From Sarcocystis neurona (Eukaryota; Apicomplexa; Conoidasida; Eucoccidiorida; Sarcocystidae), in NCBI GenBank assembly GCA_000727475.1, contig KL647289.1:1867834-1931833 (forward strand): 64,000 nucleotides of DNA, written 5' to 3'. Within the stretch, counting starts at the first letter, position 1; each line of letters begins with the position of its first letter. The translations under genes were made by a program, and so were the position numbers. Under the pieces are notes generated by a model, which was given only the letters and a program-made list of their open reading frames with translations, did not search any database and was not told the DNA's origin. Below are positions 48,901 to 59,929 of the stretch, one piece after another.

Positions 48901-51512
48901 GTTTTAAAGAGACGTACTTGTGGGGGAGAGGGGGGCGCAGCTGCTGCTGATGCTGCTGTTCCTTGTGTTGGCCCCGCTGTCGTGGCTGCTGCTCCTGCTC
49001 TTCCTCCTGCTGTTCCTCCACCTCCTCCTGCTGCACCTGCTCCTGCTGCTACTGTTCCTAGTGCATTTGTTCGTGCCGGTGTTACTTCCCGTGCGTATCC
49101 TCCTGCTACTACAAGCACTGTGTGTGTTGCTGCGGCTGTTGGGGCTGCCTTTGCTGCTGCTGGCGTAGCTAGTCTCAGGCCTGCTGGTGCCCAGGTGGTG
49201 CGTAGTGCGAGTCTCGTCGTGTGCAGCAGCCGTGCCCCTGGCGTTGCTACTGCTTCACTGCCGTTGCTGTTGCTGCTGCGGGGTTCCTGGTGTGGCTGTT
49301 GCTGCTGCGCAGGAAGTGTGGAAGCAGTGCGCTGGTCGTTGTGTGGGGAAGTGTACGCTCTTGTCTATCCGTCGCGAGCATCTTTGTTCAAGGCCACAGA
49401 GGCGACAGCCTGCATGCAGGTGCCAGCGCCAGCTGATTTTGCAGCACAAGCAGCAGCGCGGGAGCAGCAGAAGCTGCTGCAGCAGAAACAGCAGCGAGAG
49501 CAGCAGGACGCAGGGTCTTGCGCTGCTGCGGATCGGCAGCAGTACCCGCGTCATCCTGCAGGCAAAGGAATAGGAGGAGGAGAAGAACAAGTAGCAGCAA
49601 CGCAGCAGCAGCACGACCCAGTCCCAGGAGCTGCAACCTCGTTTTTTGTCCCAACAGGAACCTGTACGTGGAGCGATTATCTCGAAGCGCATACGCAGTG
49701 TGCACATGCCGAAGTCAACATATATATATATATATATATACCTATGCACATATGTGTAAACGTACGTACATGTCTGTATCTATATATAGACCTATATACA
49801 CATGCATATACATATAGGTATATACATATATATATTTGCATTCAACAGTAAGTCTATCTACGTATGTAAGTACATCTGCTTATGTTTACATATATGCCTA
49901 CACACATATATATATACATATATATATATACGCATATCTATCTATCCATATATACAGATATGTATATGTACATATCTCTTTATACATTTCTATAGGTATA
50001 TCGATGTCTATATCTATCTATATATCTATTTATTTATGTATCTGGATGTCTGTCTATATATCTGTGTACATATTCACCTGTATATCTCTCTATATATGTA
50101 TGTCTCTATATAGATATATGGAGGTAGTGCATGTGTGGATATATGTTGTGAGAACTTACACACGCATGCGGGTATCGCTGTGTACGTCTGTTTGTATGTC
50201 CACTAAGCCTGTACATATCTATATACATACATGTACACGCAAATGTGCAGGACTATACATATATATATATACGTATACATGCAGGGAGCATACATATGTA
50301 CACACAGATATGCAGGGGCCAATATATATATATATATATATAGATTGACGTGTGTGTGAGTGTCTGGGGTGAATCGGGTCCAAGTATATAGACATGTGTG
50401 TATGTACATATTTGTTTGCGTATATGCACATCGAGTGCGCGTGTGAGCCTGGGCTATTTTGAAGAGGCACAGAGGAGACGTACGTACACATCTATACATA
50501 TATATAAAGAGAGAGATACAGAGAACCTTTTTAACAAGAGAACGTAGGTGTATGTATTTGCAGAGCGCGTGAAGAGGAGCACTGCGTCTGTCTTGGCGAA
50601 GCAGTGCCGCTGGTCAGAGGGCTTCCGCACTTCCCTTTGCAGTTGGCTGCTTACTACCTACGTGAAGGATACACAGACGGAAGTCGTATGCGTAGATGTA
50701 CATGCGTATCTGTCTGCATGTGTTTTCCTCTCTCTCATTTCGAGACATACGTATATATGTGGATCTCGTATAAGCGTACGTAAATACATACATACACGTA
50801 TATGTATGAGAATAGACAAGGAGATGTGTGGGTAGCGTGGAACCTGCAGCACAAGAAAGTACAAATCTTTGTGTGTGCTTGTCCTCCTCCTTCAAATCTT
50901 CATCCTTCTTCGATCTCTGTGTAGGTGTCTGTGCATCTGCATGAATATAGTACATGTATATAAGTACGTGGATATGTGCACATATGTATAGACATATATG
51001 CATACATACATACATAGACGTATATGTATGTATATATACGTATATGTATATATATGTATATATACGTATACGTACATGTTTCTGTGTAGATGTGTATAGA
51101 ATCACATGTAGGCTTGCGCCTATGTACAGCGACGCGTACAGACAGAAGTGCTTGTCTCATTTTCTCTCTTCTTCGGTGAGTTTGTGCCCTCAGCCGTCCG
51201 CGTGGCGGCGACAGACCTACGCAGGCGACAGACGCGGGCACTGCAGAGCGCGTGCGCGCGTGTGAAGTTTCGTGCTTTCACTGGGTTTGCATGCCTGCGT
51301 GCGTCTCACACCAACAATATACATACATAGATGTATATATATATATATATACATGTGTGTATGTATATATAGATGTATACATGTACAACATAGGAAGACG
51401 GGGGGATAGGTGCTAACGGCAGTGCGTGTCTCTGCCCGTCCGGGTGCACGTACACGACAGATGCGAGAAGCACGCGTGACGTCCGGTCCAGCGAGTCCAC
51501 AGCCAGCCTGCG

Positions 51513-51543
<31 letters not shown>

Positions 51544-53251
51544 GGGGACTGCATGAGTGCGTTCGCTGCACAGACGTGTCGCCGCCAAGTCGGGCCCGCT
51601 CATGCACGCGCCGACCACATGCATGTGTATAAACATAGATATATATATATATATATCTACAGATGTCGGTGTGTAGGTGTGATGTTCCTAACACGTGGCT
51701 ATACAAACGACGTATAATGTGTGGGTAGGTATTCGTATGCATGCAGCCGTAAGGTATGCATTTATGGAGCGACGCACGCAGATTCAGCGGCCAGTCTTCT
51801 CGACGAGAAGGAAGTTCACCCATCCTCACACGCACAAAGAGATGGGTGTTACACACCTGTTAGCTGGAAGAGCTGTGAGGTCTATTTCTTCCCTTTTATG
51901 TGTCTTCAGACACTTTTCTTGGGTTCCCCTTTGACTGTGTTTCTCTCTATTCTTCTCTCTGCTGCACTGTTCTGGTGTGCTCCTCCTACTGTTGTTTTGT
52001 GTTTGCTGCGTGCCACTGCAGGGTCGAGCGTCTGCTTTGCTGCGGACTGCTTCCTGTTGCTGGGGGACAGCAGAGGCCGGGTGTGGGGTGTGCCCGCGAG
52101 TGACTCGCGCGCGCACAGCGACGAGACGCGACGAAACGCCTCGGTAGCGGTGGCGGTGGTCGCAGCCGCGGCAGGCAAGAAGAGGAAAAGACTGGGGGTA
52201 GCAGCTCACGTGGAGGCAGAGAAAGCGGAAGAGAACGAGGAGGAGAACAGAGAAGAGAAGCGAAAGGGACTGATATGCGAGGGGGAGGAAGGGGGGGAAA
52301 GCAGAACAGCAACGTCCACATATTGTCGGCCACGCCTATCTTCGAGGCGCTGCTGCGAGCCGTCACATGTCTTCATCGGGCAACACAAGCTGCGGGTGAA
52401 AGGCGTGGAACTCGTGCGCGTGCAGAGAGAGGTAAAAGCAGCTATAGGGAGCAGAGAGATCTATCAGCGGCAGCCGTAGAATGACAGCCGCAGCAGTAGT
52501 AGTCGAAGACACGAGGAGGTAGACGAAGGTGGTGGCCGCCGCACCGTCGGAAGAAGAGAAAGCGCGAGGAGTGCGCGTGTGTTGGCAGCAGTACACGAAC
52601 GTGAGCGCCAGCAGCAGCAGGGTCGCAGTGGCAGCAGCCGCAGACGAACGGTAGCAGCAGCAGCAGCAGAGTCGTGGCAGCACCGGGAAGAAGGAGTCGC
52701 AGCGCTGTGGCAGCAACAGCAGCTGTAAGAAGAGGTCAGCATAGTAGCGGGCAAGTCAAGAAAACAGGACAGGAAGAGGAAGAACAGCAGCAACAGAAGA
52801 TCTCGCGATGAATGACGGCGCAGCACGAGCAGCAGCAGGAAGCAGGAGGCGGCGCAAACCGCACAGCAAAGATATCATGTGAAGCAGGGAAGGAAGTCGG
52901 CTTAGCCACAACAGCAGCTAGCAAGAAGAGAAAGCGGAGACGATGTAGCGAGGCAACTAGGAGGAAGCGCGTTGTGTAGTAGAGAGAGTCAGCGTGCGTA
53001 AAAGCAGCGGCTGCAGAAGCTGCAGGCAGAATAAGAAGTGCGCCGCGACCGCGTGCCGTGTCGTCGAGGAGAGCGAAGCAGCGATCTCTTAATGCGAAAC
53101 GACTTAGTAGAAGCAGCTGCTACTGCTGCTTCCACTACTCACCCGAACTCTCCATAACACAGCGTGCTCCTTCTCGATTGTCCAAAGGCAACTCTCTACA
53201 ATTTTTCGAGAAATTATATATATATATATGTAGATATACACGTATATATAC

Positions 53252-53282
<31 letters not shown>

Positions 53283-56086
53283 GATGGATAGTGCGCGAGA
53301 GAGCGGAAGCTTTTCGGAGGCACATCGACAGACTCACCGGGAGACACGGAGAAGAAGAAGAGGAAGGGGCGGGCACCGAAGAACATGGTGGACGAAGAAA
53401 AAACGTTTCAGCGAAAAGAACGTGGCAGGGTAGGGGACGACTGAAGGAGAAGAGGAAGAAGAACTGAGCGGATGGCAGGTGTTGCAGGAGGTCCGTCGAG
53501 CAAAACAGGCGAAGACGCAGCAGCGCCAGTGCGCATACGGAAGACGCAGGAGGCCAGCAGGAGCGGCTGAAGACATGTTATTAAAGCGGCGACGGCAGCA
53601 GAAAAGTTGCTGGCTCGTAGAAGTTGACGACGACCGTCCTGCTCCGCGTTCGAGACGAGAGGCTCTGCGGGTTCCTCACAGCCGCAGCATCTGCAGCAGC
53701 GGAACGACGTCGACGCCGGGGCTGCAGGCAGACACCGCATGTGTCCTTGTCGATGGAGAGAGCCTTCTTTTTCTCTCTGCCTCTTTTTGTACATAAATAT
53801 TGTAGACACGCAGACGTACGTGTATGTGAACAAGCGTGCTCCTTACGCCGTCGTCGGGTAGAGCCACTTGGCTGCGCATATGTCGCACTTGCTGCTGGTG
53901 GCGGGTTCAGATCAAGAGACTGGTATACAGGGACAACACACTTCCTCGTGGGGAAAAAATTTCTTGAGGACTACAAGGATGACCGACATGAGGAGAGTTC
54001 TCTATTTGTTTACACAGGGACGTCCTCTACTCAACTGCACGCGGCTGCAGTGTGCTTGTCAGAAGGAGATAGAGGAGAACGCAGCAGCAGTCGGTGACAC
54101 ACCTGCCCCCCCGCCTCCCGGGGAAAAGTGACCTTCTCCTGCAGCCGCTTGGGAAGAGTTGTTTGCCAAGCGACGCGTCGGCCGAGCAGTCTGCTGCGCA
54201 TCGTCGTTCGCACTCTCTTCTTCTTCTTCGCGTATCTGCGCCTGCGTCATCCTTCTTTTTGTGTTTGCTGCTGTCTTCTTCTCCTCCTCCTGTCACAGTC
54301 GCTCCCTGTCTTCCGTTCTGTGTTTCTCGATTTGCTCCTCTCATCCTTCTTCTTGTTCTCTTCTCGCTCGCCTACGGTGTTCGTCTTTTCCTCTCTGCCG
54401 GCGTCTCTTCGGTCTCCGATTCGTGCTGCTGCAGACAGGGAAGCAGCAGCCGTCGACCGGCTAGCAGTGGGAGAGGAACGCGGTGGCTCGTTTTGCGGCA
54501 GTGTACAGCGGATGTACAGATACGCTGGAACTGTACACATACGCTGGTCGCTACACGTATATGTGTGTGTGCGTAGAAAGAGAGAGAAAGGTATGCATTT
54601 CCATAGATTTCTGTGGCGGCATCTGCGTGGAGAGAGGCAGCGAGGTGGTATCCACGTGGTAGACGTGCTGCGACCCGCCGGTTGCGGCTGCTTCTGGGGA
54701 CGTTGTCTCTTCTTTGCGACTTCTCTGGCAGGGGTGGCCCGGTTGGCTGCTTTGGCACTCGTTGAAACTTATCCGACTACGCGTTTATTTCTTTGCATAC
54801 AGGCAGCTGCTGCTTCCTCATGTGCAAGCAGCAGCACCGCGGTCACCTTCGTCAGCGCGGACACGGGCGGCAGCATCCATCTGTGGCACTTCCACCTCCC
54901 GGAGGCTGCTGCTGTTGCTGCAGCTTCTGCGTGGCCCAACATCGTCTCTCCTATCGCGTAAGAGACGGCGTTTACCCCTGTGCGTGTACGCAGGCTAGAG
55001 TGGCCACGGGTTTTTGTGCTTCTGCGACTTTTACTGTTTCTTGTTTATGGCTGCCGAGCCTTACCGAGACTTGCTCACGGCCGCCTCGTTAGAATGGGAT
55101 ACTTCCTCAAAAAGCAGATACAAACATTCATTTGTGTGCGCGTCTGTGTTTAGTAGTGCACATCCCTGTGTATGTCTACGTATGTGCTGGTCGACGTTTA
55201 CGTGTATGAGTAGGAGGATACTGTAACATAGACCTAGGCGTAGATATGTGTAATATATATACATATATGTGCATGCGAAAGGCGGCGCCAGTACATATCG
55301 TTATATGGGAATATGTCGTATAGATACGTAACTACGTGAGTTTCAGTCTCCACGTGCGCTTTTGCGTATCACGTGGGAGCTACGAGCGGCACGTTTTCCT
55401 CCTTGTCGTGTGTCGCATGCAGTTAAATTTAAGATGAGGCAGGAGTACCTGCGCTGGTGTTGTAATATTTGTTTTCGACTGCTGTCCCTTGCGATACTCT
55501 TTGTGTGGCGTTTTGGCTGCTTCGCGGCAGCACGGTAGAGGCGCGCTGCCGGCTGACGTGCGTCGCCACGAGTTTTGTTCCGCCGCGGCCTGACGCAGCG
55601 GCGTACGTGGCGGAGACCGAGCAGCCGAAGCACCAGCAGGAGAAGCAGGAGGAGCAGCAGCAGCAGCAACGTAGAAGGAAGGGCCTGCAGGAAGCACAGA
55701 GCGTGAAGAAGGAACCTGACCAGCAGCGCGCGAAGAAGCAGCTGCAGGAGCGAGTCGAGCGGGAGGCTTTGCAGCAGAGGAACCAGGCGTTGCTGCAGCC
55801 ACAAGCGAAGAAGAAGAAGCAGAAGCGACTGGAAAAGCAAGGCAAGAACAACCAAAAACGGAGTCGCCACCAGGAGCTACGACAAGATTGTCGGACGAGC
55901 GAGGAACGCGAGGCGAAGGAGAGGCAGCAGGCGTCTGACGAGAGTCGGCAAAGTGCGCGTGTTTTGGTTCTCAGGAAGGACGGCCATAAAGGACCTGGAG
56001 GGTATCAGAAGGGCGCTGCGAAAAAGCAAGTGGTTCTTCTGAAGAAGATAAAAAAGAAGACCAAGAGCGAGAGACTTCCCAAGTAG
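42336..56086 (+). CDS. MAK11/PAK1IP1-like WD40 ribosome-assembly protein
   Basis: Homologue of yeast Mak11 and animal PAK1IP1, a nucleolar seven-bladed WD40 protein needed for maturation of pre-60S particles. Seven exons join in phase to 851 codons: 42336-42659, 45177-45244, 47148-47839, 49313-49663, 52022-52431, 54803-54957 and 55531-56086 (stop TAG). The order of conserved pieces follows the family: VLLVLGTYDGGVLGYEV (1-30), VKAIACSKKWLLTGSSDECI (about 110-130), SITALALLDPFLISGDACGH, IRSIAVHPTGRACLVL (about 323-338), VEAVRWSLCGEVYALVY, SSVCFAADCFLLLGD, TAVTFVSADTGGSIHLW, and RCRLTCVATSFV (about 673-684), then a Lys-rich tail as in Mak11. Family members have about 350-470 residues; the excess is Gln/Ala/Glu insertions between blades. 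Introns of 0.6-2.5 kb carry minisatellites. The weakest boundary is the end of exon 1. Confidence 0.85.
42960..42990. repeat. TA dinucleotide repeat
   Basis: A nearly pure TA run in intron 1 of the MAK11-like gene. Confidence 0.85.
44163..44800. repeat. Minisatellite, units of 77-99 bases
   Basis: About seven degenerate units that start ATGAGTGTACATCT and continue with TGTA/TATA and TTTGTCTTC-TG-GAGTA. Unit starts lie near 44163, 44252, 44329, 44422, 44521, 44607 and 44704. It lies in intron 1 of the MAK11-like gene, about 400 bases before exon 2. Confidence 0.8.
45177..45244 (+). CDS. MAK11-like exon 2
   Basis: 68 bases between CCCAACAG and GTGAGA, phase 0 in and 2 out. It encodes GSVKAIACSKKWLLTGSSDE and CI, a clear WD blade. 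It is too short to stand out as an open frame. Confidence 0.85.
46036..46092. repeat. AGCT/GCTAGC palindromic cluster
   Basis: Repeated CAGCTAGC and CTAGCTAGCTAG units, which can pair with themselves and form hairpins, followed by an eight-T run. It lies in intron 2 of the MAK11-like gene. Confidence 0.7.
46393..46548. repeat. 48-base tandem repeat, three copies
   Basis: Copies start at about 46393, 46441 and 46489. The period is a multiple of three and open in several frames: on the plus strand it would read AAAASAADATQSSSAS, on the minus strand an Ala/Glu/Asp repeat. By the gene model it is intronic (intron 2). Confidence 0.85.
47148..47839 (+). CDS. MAK11-like exon 3
   Basis: The acceptor is GCGGACAG and the donor GTAAGA. 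The split codon with exon 2 gives Arg, then IYRLPSRREDGLLNTG, aligning with IYDM-type residues of the family. Two blades flank about 125 residues of Arg/Gln/Glu/Ala. That insertion could instead be a retained in-frame intron: CAGCAG/GTGACC at about 47324 and GCTGCAG at about 47698 are both phase 0. Confidence 0.85.
48938..49310. repeat. CTG/CTC-rich tract ending at a 3' splice site
   Basis: Dense CTGCTG and CTCCTC triplets over about 370 bases at the end of intron 3, running directly into the GCGCAG acceptor of exon 4. It can serve as an extended polypyrimidine tract. Confidence 0.75.
49313..49663 (+). CDS. MAK11-like exon 4
   Basis: The acceptor GCGCAG ends a long CTG-rich tract and the donor is GTACGT, phase 1 at both ends. 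It encodes VEAVRWSLCGEVYALVYPSR, matching the family VEWSPRGE blade, then a Gln/Glu/Ala-rich insertion. Confidence 0.8.
49716..50345. repeat. TA/TATC/TACA microsatellite block
   Basis: Over 600 bases of interleaved TA, TATACA, TATC and TGTA units in intron 4 of the MAK11-like gene. It starts about 50 bases after the exon 4 donor. Confidence 0.85.
51515..51544. repeat. TA dinucleotide repeat
   Basis: Pure TA run in intron 4 of the MAK11-like gene. Confidence 0.85.
52022..52431 (+). CDS. MAK11-like exon 5
   Basis: The acceptor is CACTGCAG and the donor GTAAAA after GAGAGAG. Blade SSVCFAADCFLLLGDSRGRV is followed by an Ala/Lys/Glu-rich insertion and FIGQHKLRVKGVELV, corresponding to the family stretch that precedes the last blade. 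Confidence 0.8.
52586..52930. repeat. GCA-rich tract in intron 5
   Basis: GCAGCAG and GCAGCAGCC triplets beginning about 150 bases after the exon 5 donor. The opposite end of the same intron (54070-54330) is CTT/CTC/CTG-rich. Confidence 0.7.
53213..53282. repeat. TA microsatellite
   Basis: TA runs interrupted by TATACA and GTAGA units, in intron 5. Confidence 0.85.
54803..54957 (+). CDS. MAK11-like exon 6
   Basis: The acceptor is GCATACAG and the donor GTAAGA, phase 0 in and 2 out. It encodes TAVTFVSADTGGSIHLWHFH, the last canonical WD blade (VSASSDGFIKMW in animals). Confidence 0.85.
55531..56086 (+). CDS. MAK11-like last exon, lysine-rich tail
   Basis: The acceptor is GCGGCAG. TVEARCRLTCVATSFV closes the propeller, as ARLTCLGVW does in PAK1IP1. 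The remaining about 165 residues are Gln/Glu then Lys/Arg-rich (KKKKQKRLEKQGKNNQKR, KKIKKKTKSERLPK), a likely nucleolar targeting and RNA-contact tail. Confidence 0.85.
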
Positions 56087-57340
56087 TGTTTTTTCGTCAA
56101 CTTCCGTCAACTTTTTTCCGTACTCGTGGTGGCGCAGGCGGGTACGTACTCTGCGTCGTGCCTCTCACAACACTTAGTCAAAACTCTTCGGTGGTCTAGC
56201 ATAAATTCAAGTGCATGCACCTTGAAGGGCAGGGACTGGTGAGCAACGACTACCTATTGTACCGCGTTGTGAGCACGCGTTAACGAGGCAGACTGAAGCG
56301 CCATTTTTGGAGTTCGTGGACGCTGACACTGTTGCTGCACCGTCATGGAGAGTCTTGTGTGTGGCCGGTTGTTGCCTCTTGAGAATGAATTTTGAGTCGG
56401 CAGGTTTTCCGTTTGCACGAGCCTCGGCTGTGTTTATCCTTGCGGTAGGTTGTTGCCCCAGCGTATGGTCTCACTATGCGTATATGTGTATGCATATGCG
56501 TACGCATCTGGGTACATACTTGTGGATGGGCGGGAGTAGGCGTGGGATATTTTTAGTATATGTCTATGTGTATACACATAGGCACGTGGGCTGGACGAGG
56601 AGAGTAAGTACACTTGTGGCCATTTGTGCACGTAAAGCTTCAGTGGAAACCAGGTGGTCTACTGACATGTCCTGCGAAAGTGAATGGACTAATTAAAGAG
56701 CGAGTTGTTTTTCAACGAGAAGCGATACCAACCGCTTTGACACGATCCAGCATGACCTTTTTAGTCGCCAATGCTCAAGTCAGGCGCATACATACATATG
56801 TGGAGGAAGAGAGGTGAACATATATATATATATATCTTCTATATATACATACGTATATATGTATATATATGTACACCTGTGCTGTAGAGAGTGCATCACT
56901 GGCATAGACCTACGCCTAACACAAGAAAATGGTAGAGCATCAGGCGCAGGTCGGTATTCGCGTCCACCAACGTGAAAATACTAAAAACTTGAAAATTGTT
57001 GTTGTCCGCAGAGCTTTTCTTTGCCGTATGGTTTCCTCTGGAACGCGTATCGACACACCGAGTGCCGCGAACACCGACAGGTTTCCTTGGCGCTACTAGT
57101 GACTGTTGTAAAATTACACTTGCACGCGCAAAGCTCACGCAGCGGGGTATTCTGTCTGCAGCAGGTATGATGGAGGAGCTGAGTCAGAAGACAGGAGGAG
57201 AATACGGTCGCGGCAGGGGAAAGCACAAAACTGCAGCAGACGGGAAGAAGTTCCAACAGCTGAACTCTGCAAACGGATCCGTCAACTTGAGAAAGCACTC
57301 GCCCCACCTACAGTGTACAGCGGTATCGCTGCGGAGAGAG

Positions 57341-57397
57341 TGAGACTGAATAATGATGTGATGTACCAGAGAGACAGTGAGACTGAATAATGATGTG
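57341..57397. repeat. Direct repeat, 37-base period
   Basis: TGAGACTGAATAATGATGTG occurs at 57341 and 57378 and is flanked in both copies by GAGA and TGTA. Confidence 0.9.
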
Positions 57398-58870
57398 GTG
57401 TAGCATGGAGTCTACCGGGCCCGCTGTATATATACTCCTCGCGTGCAGCGACGACTGTGACGCGTAACACACGTATACACAGGCACACATACGTACGCGT
57501 CTGCACACACCGTTCCGGCAAGGGAAGAAGTGACGGTCTGTCTGTGTACATCGCATCTCGACCTGTGCACGTTCATATGCATCCGTGTGTCTACACTTAC
57601 ATGTGTACGTGTGTTTTTTCCTAAGTTGTTGCCTATGTACATGCATATTCTCTTTTTGGGGTGTTGGCTGTACTCGTGATCGTCATTCTTGTGCCTTTTA
57701 TACGTGTTTTCACACGCGTGTGATTCACATGTCTACCCTTGAATTGTTTCTGCTCTGTCAAGACAGTGAACCGCACACACTTTACTGCCGGACGTGTCTG
57801 CAGTAGTGGCGTGCACACACATGTGCGGTGCAGCTCTGTACAGTTCCTGTCTCCATCCACAGCTGGATAATGAGTACATCGCGACACTGTTGTCCCTGTC
57901 AAAAATTGTTGGCCTTTCTTTTATGCGGAGGAGGGGAGTGCGTGTACGGAAGCGCGTGCAGTAAGAGCCGCAGCGCGTATTACACCGCTGCCTCCCTCTG
58001 AGACATACAGGAGGATGCTGTGCTCAGCAAACGAGGAGATACGTTAGTACTGCTGCGAATGGACGTGAACGAGTTCACAGAACAACGGCCCGTTGCTGCG
58101 CAGCAGTTTAGTCTTATTGACTACTTCGCCCGCCCGACATACTACCCACCGCCCTAGTGGAGAAGGCAGTTAGTTGCCCCGTTGTGTCAGGGATGTCGAA
58201 GATTGGACTACACATCAAAAACACCTCAGATGCCTGCAGCGTCTTGTTTAAGGCCTATAAGAGCCGGCGGTGCTTGTATATATACACGTATATCTAAAGG
58301 CGAACTACTTCCGTAGTGCTACGTGAAAAGGGTAAGCTTTCTGTACTGCGTCGGCGCCACATCTGCTATCCAAGGACGATGCCTCCCGGCAGGGAGCTTC
58401 CAGTCTGTAGGACGGTGCAGCGCAGCAGACGTGGTCTTACATGCGGACGGCGTGTAAGCACGCAAATGTGTATGGGGCCCTCTGCAGACGTCCGCACACT
58501 CCATCTGCAAGCCACACTCGTACAGGTACTCACTTTCTTGCTGCCACCTACAGGAGGCAGGGCGCCAGGTGAGTCCAGACGAAAACTCAGCAATATTGAA
58601 AGCCTCGAGCCTGCTTGCGCCAGGCACTTTAAAGTTGTGTGTGTCTCCTTCCCTCCGTAGCGCAGCAGCAGCGTGGACTCCTATGCATGCACATGTATGT
58701 GCTCGTCTTGTCAACCATACGCGAGCCTCCGCAGTGCACCGCCACAGGCAATACGTCGTTACACAGGGTTGTCAAACGCTTTGAGCCAGCCACCTCTTTT
58801 TAGACTTCATCGCATGCAGGACCCCTTCTGGCACGTGCGTGGAGACATTCGATTTCCATCAGCCCACATT

Positions 58871-58964
58871 TGCTTCAACAGGTCTAAAAAAGTACGCCTG
58901 TGTCTCCCGATTTTCACGAGCGCACGCCTGCTTCAACAGGTCTACAAAGGTCCGCCTGTGTCTC
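58871..58964. repeat. Direct repeat, 58-base period
   Basis: A 36-base segment beginning TGCTTCAACAGGTCTA and ending GCCTGTGTCTC is repeated with few changes at 58929. Each copy contains CAACAGGT. Confidence 0.85.
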
Positions 58965-59791
58965 TTCTTCATTCAGACGATTCTTGCTGTTGCAGCATGC
59001 AGTGCACGTAAGCGAGTATATGTCGTCGACGACTTACCGCGGTCACCCCCTCCCTACAAGACAGGGAAAAGTGTGCGTTTCAATTCTTAACTAAGCGGGT
59101 CGATAGTATGTATATTTGTACATGTCTGTACAGGTACACATATATATATATATGTCCAAATGTACGCAGGCGCCTGTTGCAACGTTAACAGCAGTCACCT
59201 TCTCTTCTAGCAAATCCAACCAGATGCGCTTTGATAGTAAAGGTGTGTCTACTCCTCCACCGTATGACACACACTTATATATATATATATATATATGTGT
59301 TCGCCTAGTAGATGCCTCTGGACAGTGTCTTATGCACAAGGTTCTTGAGCGCCAAAGCTGCGGCTGTTTGCTTTGATCCGCAAGTATCTCGACTGCTCCA
59401 TGAATCCCATGTCACTGCAGATCGAAGAAAGCGACAGTCCAACAGTGACTACCTCCTGTCGAACATACGGGAAGCATTTCGCTCCGTAGGACGTGTTCTG
59501 CAGGTGCACTGCAGTACAAGTATTTGGTAGCGTCCCCAGCAGTGGAAATGCTACTGGTAAAAAGGATCCCTGCGTGTTAAAGGGAGGGGGGAAGGAATCT
59601 GCTGTGCAAAAAAGCAGCCACTGGAGGTATTTCTCTGTAAACAAGTACCGGTGCCGTGGTTAAAGGCCGCTACAAAGTGCTCCTTCAGCGATGAGCGACA
59701 GGTGCGACTACCTTCCTGGGAAGTGAACATCGTGGGAGAAAGGCCGAAAGACGTCAAAAGAAGAAACAGCAGTCCACCACTTTTCTGGTCG

Positions 59792-59929
59792 CTATAACCC
59801 GTGGCCGCGCGTGGCCGGCAGCTGTGTCAGCGGCTGCTCGTGCACTTCGTCAAAGTCGGGACTCGCTCGCAGCAAGCTGAAGACGGCGGCGTGGGTCTTC
59901 TCCTTCAGCTCCGCTACTGTCATACCTGC
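59792..59929 (-). CDS. Acyltransferase last exon
   Basis: The acceptor is AATAAAACAG, in phase 0, with 45 residues and then TAG. GMTVAELKEKTHAAVFSLLR is a typical closing helix of the family, and the tail has no targeting motif I recognise. Confidence 0.75.
   Translation of the reverse strand, partial: AGMTVAELKEKTHAAVFSLLRASPDFDEVHEQPLTQLPATRGHGL

Larger units (their letters stand above)
56087..59791. other. Intergenic between convergent MAK11-like and acyltransferase genes
   Basis: Holds the 3' ends of both genes. Mostly unique sequence, with TA/TATATG tracts at about 56818-56880, 59137-59156 and 59277-59297, and two short direct repeats (57341-57397, 58871-58964). Frames such as 58319-58714 are open on both strands, but I see no domain, so no gene is called. 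Confidence 0.45.

Noticed and set aside
49802..50348. Frames reading IYIYIYTY and similar, here and at many TA tracts
   Set aside because: Translations of TA/TATACA microsatellites. They have no codon constraint and are found in predicted introns.
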